64,000 nucleotides of DNA, taken from contig CANNBA010000012.1 of the NCBI GenBank assembly GCA_947502765.1, forward strand, positions 1 to 64,000, in the 5' to 3' direction. Below are positions 1 through 9,405 of this stretch, piece by piece. The stretch comes from BACL11 sp945865535. Lineage in GTDB: Bacteria > Bacteroidota > Bacteroidia > Flavobacteriales > BACL11. The stretch's first letter is position 1, and every line of letters begins with the position of its first letter. Under the pieces are notes generated by a model, which had not been told where the DNA came from, did not search any database, and saw only the letters and a list, made by a program, of their open reading frames with translations. Made by a program: the position numbers and the translations under genes.

Positions 1-266
1 TCTAATGATTTGTCTACAATCATAATATCTCCGCTCTTTATGCCTGCGTCTTTCATGCTCTCGCCAACTGCTCTTACACAAAAAGTAGCAGAAGGGTTTT
101 GAACCAAATAATCATTCAGATTTAAATCCATATCCATATGATCTTCAGCAGGCGAAGGAAAACCTGCCTGGACAGCCCCAGAGAACATTGGAATAGTTGA
201 AAATGTTTCTTTATCAACTGTAAAGAAATCTAAAGTGTCAGTATCTTTAAGAGATTTGATTTTCAT
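1..266 (-). CDS. umuD: UmuD-like S24 peptidase, DNA polymerase V accessory subunit (partial; 3' end outside window)
   Basis: The reverse-strand reading from the ATG at 264-266 starts MKIKSLKDTDTLDFF and runs open to the window edge (about 88 residues visible). It contains the self-cleavage context QAGFPSPAEDH (Ala-Gly cleavage pair) and the S24 catalytic-serine context VGESMKDAGI followed by GDIMIVDKSL. In the family, RecA-stimulated self-cleavage gives UmuD', the partner of the translesion polymerase UmuC. UmuC would be expected just beyond the left edge on this strand. The catalytic Lys lies outside the window. A HumD/SamA-type homologue or a short LexA-like protein is possible, but the absence of an N-terminal DNA-binding domain favours UmuD. 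Confidence 0.85.
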   Translation of the reverse strand, partial: MKIKSLKDTDTLDFFTVDKETFSTIPMFSGAVQAGFPSPAEDHMDMDLNLNDYLVQNPSATFCVRAVGESMKDAGIKSGDIMIVDKSL

Positions 267-420
267 TAAAATTAGTTAAATTTTGATTGGTTAAAACTAA
301 TAAAAATGAAGCACCAGAAAATAAGGTGTTAATAAAAAAGCAGAGTAGCAAATTACAAACTAAGAACTAAATAGTTTTGTAAAAAAGTTCGAACTATGGA
401 GCGAGAGGCCCACTAAAAAT
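267..420. other. Intergenic spacer upstream of umuD, no gene seen
   Basis: AT-rich spacer holding the umuD 5' region. It includes a perfect 10-bp palindrome AGTTCGAACT near 388-397, followed by a GC-richer stretch (GGAGCGAGAGGCCCAC). I could not fold a tRNA or a known small RNA here, and I see no TAnnTTTG motif at a sensible distance from umuD. The palindrome might be an operator, but nothing else supports that. Confidence 0.4.
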
Positions 421-447
421 AAAACCCACTCGTTTGAGTGGGTTTTT
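421..447. terminator. Rho-independent terminator, probably for the T9SS gene ending at 471
   Basis: ACCCACTC (424-431), loop GTTT, GAGTGGGT (436-443), flanked by an A run and a T run. The hairpin can work in both directions. On the minus strand it lies about 25 bp past the stop of the 471-2378 gene. Confidence 0.8.
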
Positions 448-470
448 GTTTTTTAGTTATTTAGAAAATA

Positions 471-2378
471 TTACTCAACTATAACTTTTTCAGTATAAAT
501 AGTGTTTTCATCTTTTAACTCCACTGTATAAATTCCTTTATCAAAACTTGATAAATCAATCGTGGTATTCATTGTACTAATAGATGTAGCAAGAACCGTT
601 TGTCCTAAAACATTATATAGCCTTACATCATATTTTGCAGTTTTCTCTAGCTCAATTACAAACACTCCGTTTGAAGGATTAGGGTAAACATTGAAAATTG
701 ATTGTTTAGAATCGAGAACTTCAGATGGTGACCCCTGATCAAAATTCATGCGCACCATAGGGCAATCTGTAAGATAATACCATGTTGGCGTACCATTCGA
801 CTGAGAATTTAGACCAGATTCATCAAACAACCTATGTTCTCCATTATACAATGAATTATCTGTAGTACCAACAGAAACACTATCCGTTGGATGCTGAAAT
901 CCAGCAATTCCAAATTCATATGCATAACCATTCAATAATTGTATAGGGCTCACAAAAGGAATATCAACCCAATTTCCTCTATCAGATGATGTAATTGTAT
1001 AGGGATCAGACTCACTTAAAAATATCGACCCAGTACTAGATGTGCTATCTGACTCATACAATACAGCCTTTACTTCTGCTCCTACAACTGTTTCATCAGT
1101 TATATAAACTCTTAATGCCGTTAACTGTTCATTGGCATACATCTCATATCTAGTTGTAAAATGCCACTGATCTCCAGGTCCTCCAACAGTCCATGAACTA
1201 TTTGAGTTTAATTCTCCTAAATCTTTACCATAAATAAAATCTGAAATTTCGATAAGCTTATATGTGGTGTCAGTAATAGCTACAACACTACCCGCTGAGT
1301 CAGATTCAGCCCAAATCGCTACACCATACTCACCAATTGGAGGTACTAATGAAGGACTTGCTGCTACAATTGCAGAGTCAAGCGTATTTGTAGCTGAATA
1401 GGCAAGAACAGAAGTTAGAGCAGAAGCACCTGAATAAGAGCCTGCACCAGATACTTCATATTTTAATCTACATGTTTGATCTGCGGCACCATTATTTTTT
1501 ATAATACCCTCAATCACATATGGATGATTTGCTAGCTGCGAAGTAGGAGTTATAGTATAATCTAAACCAACTATACCATTCAAACCAGCTCCTGAATAAT
1601 TTGCATAATCAATCCAAAAACCACCAACAACACCATCCTGGAGTTCAATAAGATTAAAAGGTGTTTCGGATAAAGAAAGGTCATCAATTTGCCAAAAATA
1701 ATATCCTGAGCCATTAACATTTGATTGAGTAGTTCCATCAAAAACAAAACTCATTTGAACATTCGGGTTACCAACAACATTAACAGGAAGTCTAACCATA
1801 GCAATTTCATTAGTTGGAGTTGCATCATTTACAGCAAGATTTGGATGCACCTCAACCCTTTCTGTAAATACACCTCCAACATAAAAGTCGACAAAAGCCT
1901 GTCCTTGAAAAGTTCTAAAGTAAGAGCTAAAAGTTAGCATTACATCTGAATAAGCTGACAGGTCAATCATATTAGTCTTCAACACACCATTATGAGGTGT
2001 AGGATACATCCCATTTCCAAAATTTCCTTGAGTGCCGTTGTTATCATAATAATCAGAATCAAATATTATAAAGCCATTTGATGCTGTTGCAGAAGCAATA
2101 GGTGCCCCATTACTTGCATACGCGCCTTGACTACCTGTATTCTGATTTGGTGTTGTTGTTGGACCTCTATACACCCATGGCGCAGTAGAATTAGTCCATG
2201 TTGCAGGAATTCCAGTAGCAAAATTCTCCGACCAAAAAGGCGTAGACTTTTCTGCATTCATTAAAGTAGTTTTAATAGATTTTTTTCCTTCAGCAACTGT
2301 AAAGCTTTCTAAAGACAATTGGGCAATAGCGCTAGCAGAAATAGCTAAAGCACAAATTGAGATGTAAATTTTTTTCAT
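471..2378 (-). CDS. Secreted T9SS cargo with choice-of-anchor J-like domain and type A sorting domain
   Basis: 635 residues. A Sec signal peptide (about 1-19, ending ASAIA before QLS) directs export to the periplasm. An N-terminal region (about 45-240) with FATGIPATWTNS and FWQIDDLSL resembles the choice-of-anchor J/MAM-type beta-sandwich of Bacteroidetes secreted proteins. Then come repeats with a YGKDLG motif, and a C-terminal sorting domain (about 560-635) with YPNPSNGVF, LYNVLGQTV and DKGIYTVEL that should direct it through the T9SS to the cell surface. The ligand or activity is not recognisable. It is a paralogue of the 2471-4381 gene, with near-identical sorting-domain DNA. Only a weak promoter-like TACATTTA lies upstream, so its expression may partly depend on readthrough from the upstream gene. 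Confidence 0.85.
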   Translation of the reverse strand: MKKIYISICALAISASAIAQLSLESFTVAEGKKSIKTTLMNAEKSTPFWSENFATGIPATWTNSTAPWVYRGPTTTPNQNTGSQGAYASNGAPIASATASNGFIIFDSDYYDNNGTQGNFGNGMYPTPHNGVLKTNMIDLSAYSDVMLTFSSYFRTFQGQAFVDFYVGGVFTERVEVHPNLAVNDATPTNEIAMVRLPVNVVGNPNVQMSFVFDGTTQSNVNGSGYYFWQIDDLSLSETPFNLIELQDGVVGGFWIDYANYSGAGLNGIVGLDYTITPTSQLANHPYVIEGIIKNNGAADQTCRLKYEVSGAGSYSGASALTSVLAYSATNTLDSAIVAASPSLVPPIGEYGVAIWAESDSAGSVVAITDTTYKLIEISDFIYGKDLGELNSNSSWTVGGPGDQWHFTTRYEMYANEQLTALRVYITDETVVGAEVKAVLYESDSTSSTGSIFLSESDPYTITSSDRGNWVDIPFVSPIQLLNGYAYEFGIAGFQHPTDSVSVGTTDNSLYNGEHRLFDESGLNSQSNGTPTWYYLTDCPMVRMNFDQGSPSEVLDSKQSIFNVYPNPSNGVFVIELEKTAKYDVRLYNVLGQTVLATSISTMNTTIDLSSFDKGIYTVELKDENTIYTEKVIVE

Positions 2379-2423
2379 ATTTATAAATTTAAATTGTTAA
2401 GAGTGTAAATGTAATAAAAAAAA

Positions 2424-2440
2424 ATCCGGAAAAACCGGAC
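2424..2440 (-). terminator. Terminator of the upstream T9SS gene (2471-4381)
   Basis: On the minus strand GTCCGG, loop TTTT, CCGGA is followed by a run of nine T. It lies between the stop at 2471 and the start of the next gene at 2378, so the two paralogues are probably separate transcription units. Confidence 0.8.
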
Positions 2441-2470
2441 TTCTTTTTTTATTATTAAATTGCTTACAAA

Positions 2471-4381
2471 TTACTCAACAATAACTTTTTCAGTATAAAT
2501 AGTGTTTGCATCTTTTAACTCTACTGTATAAATTCCTTTATCAAAACTTGATAAATCAACAGTTGTACTCATTGCGTTAGTAGAAGTAGTGTAAACTGTT
2601 TGCCCTAAAACATTATATAGCCTTACATCATATTTTGCAGTTTTCTCTAGCTCAATAACAAACACTCCGTTTGTTGGATTAGGGTAAACATTAAAAATTG
2701 TTTGTTTGAAATCGGATACAGCAGTTGCTGAACTAGGATCAAAATTCATTCTTAACATAGGAATATCGTTAATTGTATACCATCTTGGTCCAGCAGTTGA
2801 AGAAGCCAATATAGCATCTGAATCAAATAAGCCTTGGCTAGAATAATAATTTCCTGGATCACTTACATCTACACCAACAGTATCTGTTGGATGTAAGTTT
2901 GCCCCAATAGCAATTCTATACGTTTTTGTAACAGATGTTAATGATTGTGGAGTTAAAAATGGGATATTCACCCAAGCTCCCAAATCTGATTGTGTAATTA
3001 CATAATCATCTGATTGAGCTAAAAGAATAGGATCTCCACCAGCAATATCATCTTCATATAGAACAGCATATACTTCTGCACCTGGAATTGACCAATCTGA
3101 GATACGAGCTTCTACTGAATATAATGTGGCATTCGCATAAATATCATAGTTTGAAGAGACCTCAAAACCTCCTGGAGTAGGAGAAACTCTGTTTAATCCC
3201 CAAGAGCCTCCATCATTTGTCCCATTATCTTTTCCATAAATATAATTAGTTACCATTGTCATTTTTGTTGTTGTATCAGTATAAGTAATAACATTTCCTA
3301 ATCCAGCTGAATCAGCCACTGCCCACATTTCTATATTATATAAACCTGTAGCCGTAGGTGTAAATTTATTTATTCCCTGAACTGTATCTTGTGTTCCAGC
3401 AGCTAAAGTTAAAGGATTAGATGTTGTTGACCAGTTGCTTGTTCCTGAAACCTTAGCATGCATAGTAGCCTCTTGGGTAGCTATTCCTGAATTTCGCAAT
3501 ACGGATTCAAAAGCATAAGGATTAGCAGTTGCTTGTGCAAGAGGATAAGAAGTGTAATCTTGACCTAAACCACCAACGGTTTGATAGTTGATCCACCATC
3601 CTCCTATTGTTTCATTACTTGATAAAAGTTCATTGTCTGGAGTTAATGCTATAGCAACATCATCAACAAACCATGCGTATCCCCAAGTACCTGTCCAGTG
3701 AAAACGGATATATATATCGGCTAATTGGGTTGGAGTTAAACCAACTAAAGCAGGGCTAATATCAATCGTCACTAATGCAGGGTTAGCTGTTGCAGTATTA
3801 CCAGTAAAAACAAAAGGTTTAAATACATTAGTCATAGTAGAAATATTTGTTGTTGGATCTAGATCTGGCCATGTTACATTACCAGAGCCATCACCAATTC
3901 CAACAACAATATATGTTTGCTCATCATTATAACTTCTATAGTTCGTTTCAAATTCTAATCTTACATTTGGGAGTCCATTTAAGTCAACAGGATTTGCCAT
4001 AGTAAGCCAGCAGTCTTCAATTTCAGTACCACCAGTAGCACCTCCATAGAAATCTGAATCGATCATTGCCCAACCATTTGCCGCAGATGTAGAAAGAATA
4101 TCATTAATTGGATAAGAGCCTTGACATGAGTTTACACCAATCAGCCAGTCTAAATCACAGGCCGTTGGATCATGAGCTATAATCCAGTTTGCTGGGTTAG
4201 AAAAATCATCTGACCAAATAGGTGGTGGTGCTGCAGATGCGGATGAAGGCATAACATTAGGTGTAGTTGACAGAGTCGAATAATTCTTTGTTAAGTTGTT
4301 ATTTTTCAAATGATTTGCTTGCTGAGCAAAAGTTGCAGTTGCAATTACTAATGCACAAGCTGATAGTAAAATTTTTTTCAT
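2471..4381 (-). CDS. Secreted T9SS cargo, paralogue of the neighbour, type A sorting domain
   Basis: 636 residues. Signal peptide about 1-19 (ending TATFA before QQ). The domain plan matches the downstream paralogue: an anchor-J-like beta-sandwich (IWSDDFSNPANW, then WFVDDVAIAL near residue 240), a middle region with GGWWINY and YIYGKDNG, and a type A sorting domain (about 560-636) with YPNPTNGVF, LYNVLGQTV and DKGIYTVEL. It is predicted to reach the cell surface through the T9SS. The DNA of the last 200 or so bases is nearly the same as in the neighbour while the N-terminal half has diverged, which suggests domain-level recombination. It has its own good promoter (4412-4441) and terminator. 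The biochemical role is unknown. Confidence 0.85.
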   Translation of the reverse strand: MKKILLSACALVIATATFAQQANHLKNNNLTKNYSTLSTTPNVMPSSASAAPPPIWSDDFSNPANWIIAHDPTACDLDWLIGVNSCQGSYPINDILSTSAANGWAMIDSDFYGGATGGTEIEDCWLTMANPVDLNGLPNVRLEFETNYRSYNDEQTYIVVGIGDGSGNVTWPDLDPTTNISTMTNVFKPFVFTGNTATANPALVTIDISPALVGLTPTQLADIYIRFHWTGTWGYAWFVDDVAIALTPDNELLSSNETIGGWWINYQTVGGLGQDYTSYPLAQATANPYAFESVLRNSGIATQEATMHAKVSGTSNWSTTSNPLTLAAGTQDTVQGINKFTPTATGLYNIEMWAVADSAGLGNVITYTDTTTKMTMVTNYIYGKDNGTNDGGSWGLNRVSPTPGGFEVSSNYDIYANATLYSVEARISDWSIPGAEVYAVLYEDDIAGGDPILLAQSDDYVITQSDLGAWVNIPFLTPQSLTSVTKTYRIAIGANLHPTDTVGVDVSDPGNYYSSQGLFDSDAILASSTAGPRWYTINDIPMLRMNFDPSSATAVSDFKQTIFNVYPNPTNGVFVIELEKTAKYDVRLYNVLGQTVYTTSTNAMSTTVDLSSFDKGIYTVELKDANTIYTEKVIVE

Positions 4382-4411
4382 TTTTTTTATTTTTAATTAT
4401 TTAATGGATTG

Positions 4412-4441
4412 CAAATATAAGACAAGTAAAGCACATGACAA
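4412..4441 (-). promoter_or_regulatory. Bacteroidetes-type promoter for the 2471-4381 gene
   Basis: Minus strand: -33 TTG (4441-4439), 19-bp spacer, -7 element TATATTTG (4419-4412), matching TTG/TAnnTTTG. The ATG lies 30 bp downstream. Confidence 0.65.
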
Positions 4442-4462
4442 AGCTAAATTATCAAAGTTTAT

Positions 4463-7348
4463 CTACTCCACATATTCAGAAATAGGGGCACATGAGCATA
4501 TTAAATTTCGATCCCCAAAAGCATCATTTACCCTCCTTACAGATGGCCAAAACTTTCTCTCCTTAACCCAAGTTAATGGATAAACTGCTTTTTGTCTTGT
4601 ATAAGAAAATTCCCAAATATCATTTACAGCCAAGTACATAGTATGAGGCGCATTTTTTAGCACACTTTCTTCCACTTTTACTTTGCCCCTTACAACCTCA
4701 TCAATTTCTGATTTAATAGCAATCATAGCCTCACAAAAGCGATCTAACTCAGCTTTACTCTCACTCTCAGTGGGTTCAATCATTAAAGTGCCTGCAACAG
4801 GGAACGATACTGTTGGAGCATGAAAGCCATAATCCATCAATCTTTTAGCCACATCAACCACCTCAATACCGTCTTTTTTAAACATTCTGAAATCCACAAT
4901 CATCTCATGAGCCACCCTATTGTTATCTCCGGTATAAAGTATTTCAAAATGTTTTGCTAATTTCTCTTTAATATAATTTGCATTTAAAATTGCAATTTCG
5001 GTAGAAGATCTCAAGCCATCAGCGCCTAACATTTTTATATAAGCATAAGAAATAGTTAATGCTAATGCGCTACCCCAAGGAGCAGAAGAGATAGACATGC
5101 CATTTTCACCTCCCATTTTTACTAAAGGATTATTTGGTAAAAAAGATTTTAAGTGCTCTACAACTCCAATTGGGCCTATCCCAGGTCCACCGCCACCATG
5201 AGGAATTGCAAAAGTTTTATGTAAATTTAAATGACACACATCAGCTCCAATAATTGCAGGATTTGTTATTCCAACTTGAGCATTCATATTAGCCCCATCC
5301 ATATATACCTGCCCACCATTATCATGTATAATTTTTGTAATATCCATAATTGCATCCTCATAAACCCCATGCGTGGAAGGATAAGTAATCATCAAGCAGG
5401 AAAGATTTTCAGTATGTTCTAATGCCTTTTCTTGTAAAGCAACAACATCAATATTTCCATTTTCATCACAGGGGATTACCACAACTTTCATTCCGGCCAT
5501 TACCGCAGAAGCAGGATTTGTTCCATGCGCAGAAGATGGAATTAAACAAATATTTCTATGCTCATCGCCTCTACTATGATGATATGCTCTAATAACCATA
5601 AGGCCCGCAAACTCTCCTTGCGCTCCAGAATTTGGTTGTAGACTCATGGCAGCAAAACCTGTAATTTCACAAAGCATTTCTTCAAGTTCATGAAACATAA
5701 TATGATACCCTCTTGATTGATGAGCTGGGGCAAAAGGATGCAGGTTCCCAAACTCTGACCAGCTTAAAGGAAACAACTCTGAAGCTGCATTCAACTTCAT
5801 AGTACAAGACCCTAATGCAATCATGGAATGAGTTAGCGATAAGTCTTTATTTTCTAAGCTTTTGATATACCGCATCATATCTGTTTCAGAATGATATTTA
5901 TTAAACACCTCATTTTCCAGAAAAGACGATTTTCTATATAAAATCTCTGGAATTAGGGCAGTTGCCTGAGTATAATCTCCATTCAACACTTTATTTATTA
6001 AATAAGTAGCATCAGAATGATTGCAGCTTTTTGCAAAAATCTCTAAAATATCATTAATATTCTGCAAATCGTCTTTTTCATCAATACTAATTGACAATGA
6101 TTCATCATCAATATAATTAAAATTGATTTTAGCAGCCTCAGCATAAGTCTTTATATTCTGCATGGAAACATTGCCTACTCCTATTTTTAGAGTGTCAAAA
6201 TAAATAGCATTTAACTGATGATAACCTAATTGTGTTAAGCCTTCTGATAAAGTAGCAGTTAAGCCGTGAATTTTTTTACTCATAGCTCTCAAGCCCTCTT
6301 TACCATGATAAACCCCATACATTCCGGCCATTACCGCCAATAAAACCTGAGCAGTACAAATGTTTGAAGTTGCATTTTCTCTTTTAATATGTTGTTCTCT
6401 TGTTTGTAATGCCATTCTTAAGGCTCTATTGCCATCTGCATCTTCCGATACTCCAATAATCCTGCCAGGAATACTTCTTTTGTATTTATCAAAAGTTGCA
6501 AAATATGCAGCATGTGGCCCTCCATAACCCATTGGAATTCCAAATCTTTGTGTGGTCCCCACTACTACATCAGCCCCCCACTCTCCAGGAGGGGTTAAAA
6601 GTGTCAAACTTAATAAGTCAGCCGCTACAACTACCCCAACTTCATTTTCCTTTGCTGATTTTGCAAAATCAGAATAATCAATTACAGCCCCATCTTTTGC
6701 AGGGTATTGTAAAATACACCCAAAGAAGGACTTATCTAACTGAACATCATTATGATTACCCATAACCAACTCAATTCCTAAAGGAATAGCTCTTGTTTTA
6801 ATAATTGCAATAGACTGGGGATAACATAAATCAGAAACAAAAAACTTAACCACATTTTCTTTTTGCTGAGCTCTACTTCTGGATCCGAATAACATTGCCA
6901 TGGCCTCAGCAGCAGCCGTTCCTTCATCAAGTAATGATGCATTAGCAAGTTCCATGGCTGTTAAATCCATTACCATAGTTTGAAAATTTAATAGTGCCTC
7001 TAATCTACCTTGAGCAACTTCTGCTTGATAAGGAGTGTATGCCGTATACCAACCTGGGTTTTCTAAAATATTTCTCTGAATCACCCCCGGCAAAATAGTA
7101 TTAAAATAGCCCATACCAATATAAGATCTGTAATTTTTGTTCTTTTGAGCAATTTCTTTCATGTGTTCAATGAACCTACTTTCAGACAAGGCAACGGGCA
7201 AATTCATTTGATTTTTCAGATGTATTTTTTGAGGTATTGTTTCATCAATTAGTTGTTTAATTGATGATGCATTTACTACCTCAAGCATCTCAGAAATATC
7301 ATTATCTCTTGGTCCAATATGTCTGTTAGAAAAATTATATAGGCTCAT
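4463..7348 (-). CDS. gcvP: Glycine dehydrogenase (decarboxylating), glycine cleavage P protein
   Basis: 961 residues, the usual length for the fused homodimeric P protein. It decarboxylates glycine with pyridoxal phosphate and passes the aminomethyl group to lipoylated GcvH in the cytoplasm. Visible landmarks: N-terminal RHIGPRD, GMGYFNTILPGVIQRNI and TPYQAEVAQGRLEALLNFQT; C-terminal half SGAQGEFAGL, SSAHGTNPASA and the PLP-lysine context HLNLHKTFAIPHGGGG, with the Lys at residue 711. The partner gcvH is 25 kb away at 31822-32199 and gcvT is not in the window, so the glycine cleavage genes are scattered. It stands as a single-gene unit with its own promoter. The ATG at 7346-7348 matches the conserved family N-terminus. 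Confidence 0.97.
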   Translation of the reverse strand: MSLYNFSNRHIGPRDNDISEMLEVVNASSIKQLIDETIPQKIHLKNQMNLPVALSESRFIEHMKEIAQKNKNYRSYIGMGYFNTILPGVIQRNILENPGWYTAYTPYQAEVAQGRLEALLNFQTMVMDLTAMELANASLLDEGTAAAEAMAMLFGSRSRAQQKENVVKFFVSDLCYPQSIAIIKTRAIPLGIELVMGNHNDVQLDKSFFGCILQYPAKDGAVIDYSDFAKSAKENEVGVVVAADLLSLTLLTPPGEWGADVVVGTTQRFGIPMGYGGPHAAYFATFDKYKRSIPGRIIGVSEDADGNRALRMALQTREQHIKRENATSNICTAQVLLAVMAGMYGVYHGKEGLRAMSKKIHGLTATLSEGLTQLGYHQLNAIYFDTLKIGVGNVSMQNIKTYAEAAKINFNYIDDESLSISIDEKDDLQNINDILEIFAKSCNHSDATYLINKVLNGDYTQATALIPEILYRKSSFLENEVFNKYHSETDMMRYIKSLENKDLSLTHSMIALGSCTMKLNAASELFPLSWSEFGNLHPFAPAHQSRGYHIMFHELEEMLCEITGFAAMSLQPNSGAQGEFAGLMVIRAYHHSRGDEHRNICLIPSSAHGTNPASAVMAGMKVVVIPCDENGNIDVVALQEKALEHTENLSCLMITYPSTHGVYEDAIMDITKIIHDNGGQVYMDGANMNAQVGITNPAIIGADVCHLNLHKTFAIPHGGGGPGIGPIGVVEHLKSFLPNNPLVKMGGENGMSISSAPWGSALALTISYAYIKMLGADGLRSSTEIAILNANYIKEKLAKHFEILYTGDNNRVAHEMIVDFRMFKKDGIEVVDVAKRLMDYGFHAPTVSFPVAGTLMIEPTESESKAELDRFCEAMIAIKSEIDEVVRGKVKVEESVLKNAPHTMYLAVNDIWEFSYTRQKAVYPLTWVKERKFWPSVRRVNDAFGDRNLICSCAPISEYVE

Positions 7349-7368
7349 TAATTGTCTTTTTTAGACTG

Positions 7369-7401
7369 CAAAAATACACATTGTAGTAGATAAAAAAACA
7401 A
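7369..7401 (-). promoter_or_regulatory. Putative promoter of gcvP
   Basis: Minus strand: TTG (7401-7399), 22-bp spacer, TATTTTTG (7376-7369), 20 bp before the ATG. No glycine riboswitch fold was seen in the short leader. Confidence 0.55.
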
Positions 7402-7483
7402 AAATAGAATCAGTTTTAAAGCAGTTGAAAACTTATATTTTACATAAAATTTATAATTACCCCCCTATTGTCCTAGATAAGAG

Positions 7484-7491
7484 TATTTTTG
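7484..7491 (+). promoter_or_regulatory. -7 promoter element of the DEAD-box helicase gene
   Basis: TATTTTTG fits TAnnTTTG and lies 15 bp before the ATG at 7507. It contains the TTG (7489-7491) that would otherwise be read as an upstream start. The -33 element is not clear. Confidence 0.5.
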
Positions 7492-7506
7492 CGAAAAATT
7501 TACAGC

Positions 7507-9405
7507 ATGACATTTTCCGAAATAGGACTAAATCAAAATATTCAAAAAGCTATAGCAGATTTAGGTTTTGAAACACTAACACCAATACAGCAAGAAGCAA
7601 TTCCATATTTATTGGAAAACGAAACCGATCTTATTGCTCTTGCTCAAACAGGTACCGGAAAAACGGCTGCTTTTGGACTTCCAATATTGCATAAAATTGA
7701 AGTTGAAAGAAAACTACCACAAGCAATTATTCTTTGCCCTACTAGAGAGCTATGTCTTCAAATTTCAAAAGACATGGAATCTTATTCAAAATACATTAAA
7801 GGATTAAAAGTAACTCCTGTATATGGAGGCGCGAGTATTGTCCCACAAATACAATTACTCAAATCAGGAACCCAAATTATTGTAGGGACTCCTGGAAGAG
7901 TGATTGACTTAATTAATAGAAAAGCTTTACGCCTACAAGATATTGAATTTGTAATTTTAGATGAAGCTGATGAGATGCTAAATATGGGATTCAAAGATGA
8001 TTTAGATATCATTTTAGCAGAAACACCAAAAGAAAAACAAACTCTTTTGTTTTCAGCAACTATGCCAAAAGAAGTGATGAGAATTAGCAAAACCTATATG
8101 TTTAGTGCTAAAACGATTGAAGTGGCAAGCAGAAATGAAGGCACTAAGAATGTGGATCATCACTATTACATGGTAAATGCTAGCGATAGGTATAAGGCTC
8201 TAAGAAGAATTTGTGATATTAATCCTGACATTTATGGAATTGTTTTCTGCCGCACCAGAAGAGAAACAGCTGATATTGCCGATAAATTGATGCAAGATGG
8301 CTACAATGCTGATGCTATTCATGGAGAATTATCTCAAGCTCAAAGAGACCATGTTATGGCAAGATTCAGACAAAAAAAACTACAGATGTTAGTTGCTACT
8401 GATGTTGCTGCAAGAGGACTTGACATTAATGATTTAACTCATGTAATCAATTATAATTTACCTGATGATAATGAAATCTATGTGCATAGATCAGGTAGGA
8501 CAGGTAGAGCAGGCAAAAAAGGAATTTCAATAATTATTGCCCATAGTCGTGAAGGAAGAAAGTTAAAAGATATTGAAAGAATGATTAAGCGTGATTTAAT
8601 CCTTAAAAAAGTTCCTAATGGTGATGAAATTTGTCAAATTCAATTAATGAGGTTGGTGGACAAAGTTGTTGCTACAGAGATAAATCATCAGATAGACAGG
8701 TACTTGCCATCCATTGAAGAAAAGTTAGCTCATTTGGATAAAGAGCAGTTGATAAAACACTTTGTATCTACAGAATTCAACAGGTTCTTGTCTTTCTATA
8801 AAAATGCGCCTGATCTAAATATCTCTGTAAGCAAAAATAACGACAGCAATAAAAGAGGTGAGAAAAACAATCAAAAAACAGAAAGAACAGGCCATGCTGA
8901 GCAAGGTCATACAAGATTTTTTATTAATCTTGGCAAAGAAAAAGATTTACACGCCCACAACCTAATTGGTTTAATTAACGAATACACAAGAAATAGAAAT
9001 ATCCCAATTGGGAAAATTGATATTATGAGAAAGTTCTCATTTTTTGAAGTTCCTTCTGATTTTGCAACTGATGTTTTAGGCGGATTAAGTGATGCCAATT
9101 GGAATGGAAATAGAGTAAATGTTGAAGTTTCTCAGGCGCCTGGAGCAAAATCATCAAGTGGCGGTGGTAACAGAAGAGATAGAGGTGATAGTAGAGATAG
9201 AAGTAAAGGAAGAGATAGAAAACCCTCAGGAGATAAAAAAAGAAATGAAAACAAATCTTGGAATGGAGAAAGATCAAACTCAAGTAAAAGTATAACTACA
9301 AAAAGAAATAGTGAAAAACCTTCTACAATTAGAAGTTCTGAAACTGAAGGATCCTCTTTTAAAGGAAGATTTAATGCAGCAGCTAAAAGAAAAAGAAGAG
9401 CTTAA
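7507..9405 (+). CDS. DEAD-box ATP-dependent RNA helicase (CsdA/DbpA type)
   Basis: 632 residues from the ATG at 7507. A TTG in frame at 7489 lies inside the -7 promoter motif and is rejected as start. All core motifs are present: Q motif (FSEIGL to TPIQQEAIP), Walker A AQTGTGKT, PTRELC, DEAD in VILDEADEML, SAT in LLFSATMPKE, and motif VI HRSGRTGRAG. The C-terminal part (about 465-540) reads TRFFINLGKEKDLHAHNLIG to GNRVNVEVSQ, a DbpA-type RNA-binding domain. A basic Arg/Lys/Ser/Gly-rich tail (about 545-632) ends KRKRRA. The likely role is RNA unwinding in ribosome assembly or cold adaptation. The stop overlaps the stop of the convergent tsaB. Confidence 0.95.
   Translation: MTFSEIGLNQNIQKAIADLGFETLTPIQQEAIPYLLENETDLIALAQTGTGKTAAFGLPILHKIEVERKLPQAIILCPTRELCLQISKDMESYSKYIKGLKVTPVYGGASIVPQIQLLKSGTQIIVGTPGRVIDLINRKALRLQDIEFVILDEADEMLNMGFKDDLDIILAETPKEKQTLLFSATMPKEVMRISKTYMFSAKTIEVASRNEGTKNVDHHYYMVNASDRYKALRRICDINPDIYGIVFCRTRRETADIADKLMQDGYNADAIHGELSQAQRDHVMARFRQKKLQMLVATDVAARGLDINDLTHVINYNLPDDNEIYVHRSGRTGRAGKKGISIIIAHSREGRKLKDIERMIKRDLILKKVPNGDEICQIQLMRLVDKVVATEINHQIDRYLPSIEEKLAHLDKEQLIKHFVSTEFNRFLSFYKNAPDLNISVSKNNDSNKRGEKNNQKTERTGHAEQGHTRFFINLGKEKDLHAHNLIGLINEYTRNRNIPIGKIDIMRKFSFFEVPSDFATDVLGGLSDANWNGNRVNVEVSQAPGAKSSSGGGNRRDRGDSRDRSKGRDRKPSGDKKRNENKSWNGERSNSSKSITTKRNSEKPSTIRSSETEGSSFKGRFNAAAKRKRRA

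Noticed and set aside
388..420. GC-richer stretch after AGTTCGAACT that recalls a tRNA T-loop
   Set aside because: No acceptor, D or anticodon stem can be built around it on either strand, so it is not called an RNA gene.
4463..7348. Possible glycine riboswitch before gcvP
   Set aside because: The leader between the predicted promoter and ATG is about 20 bases, too short for the aptamer.
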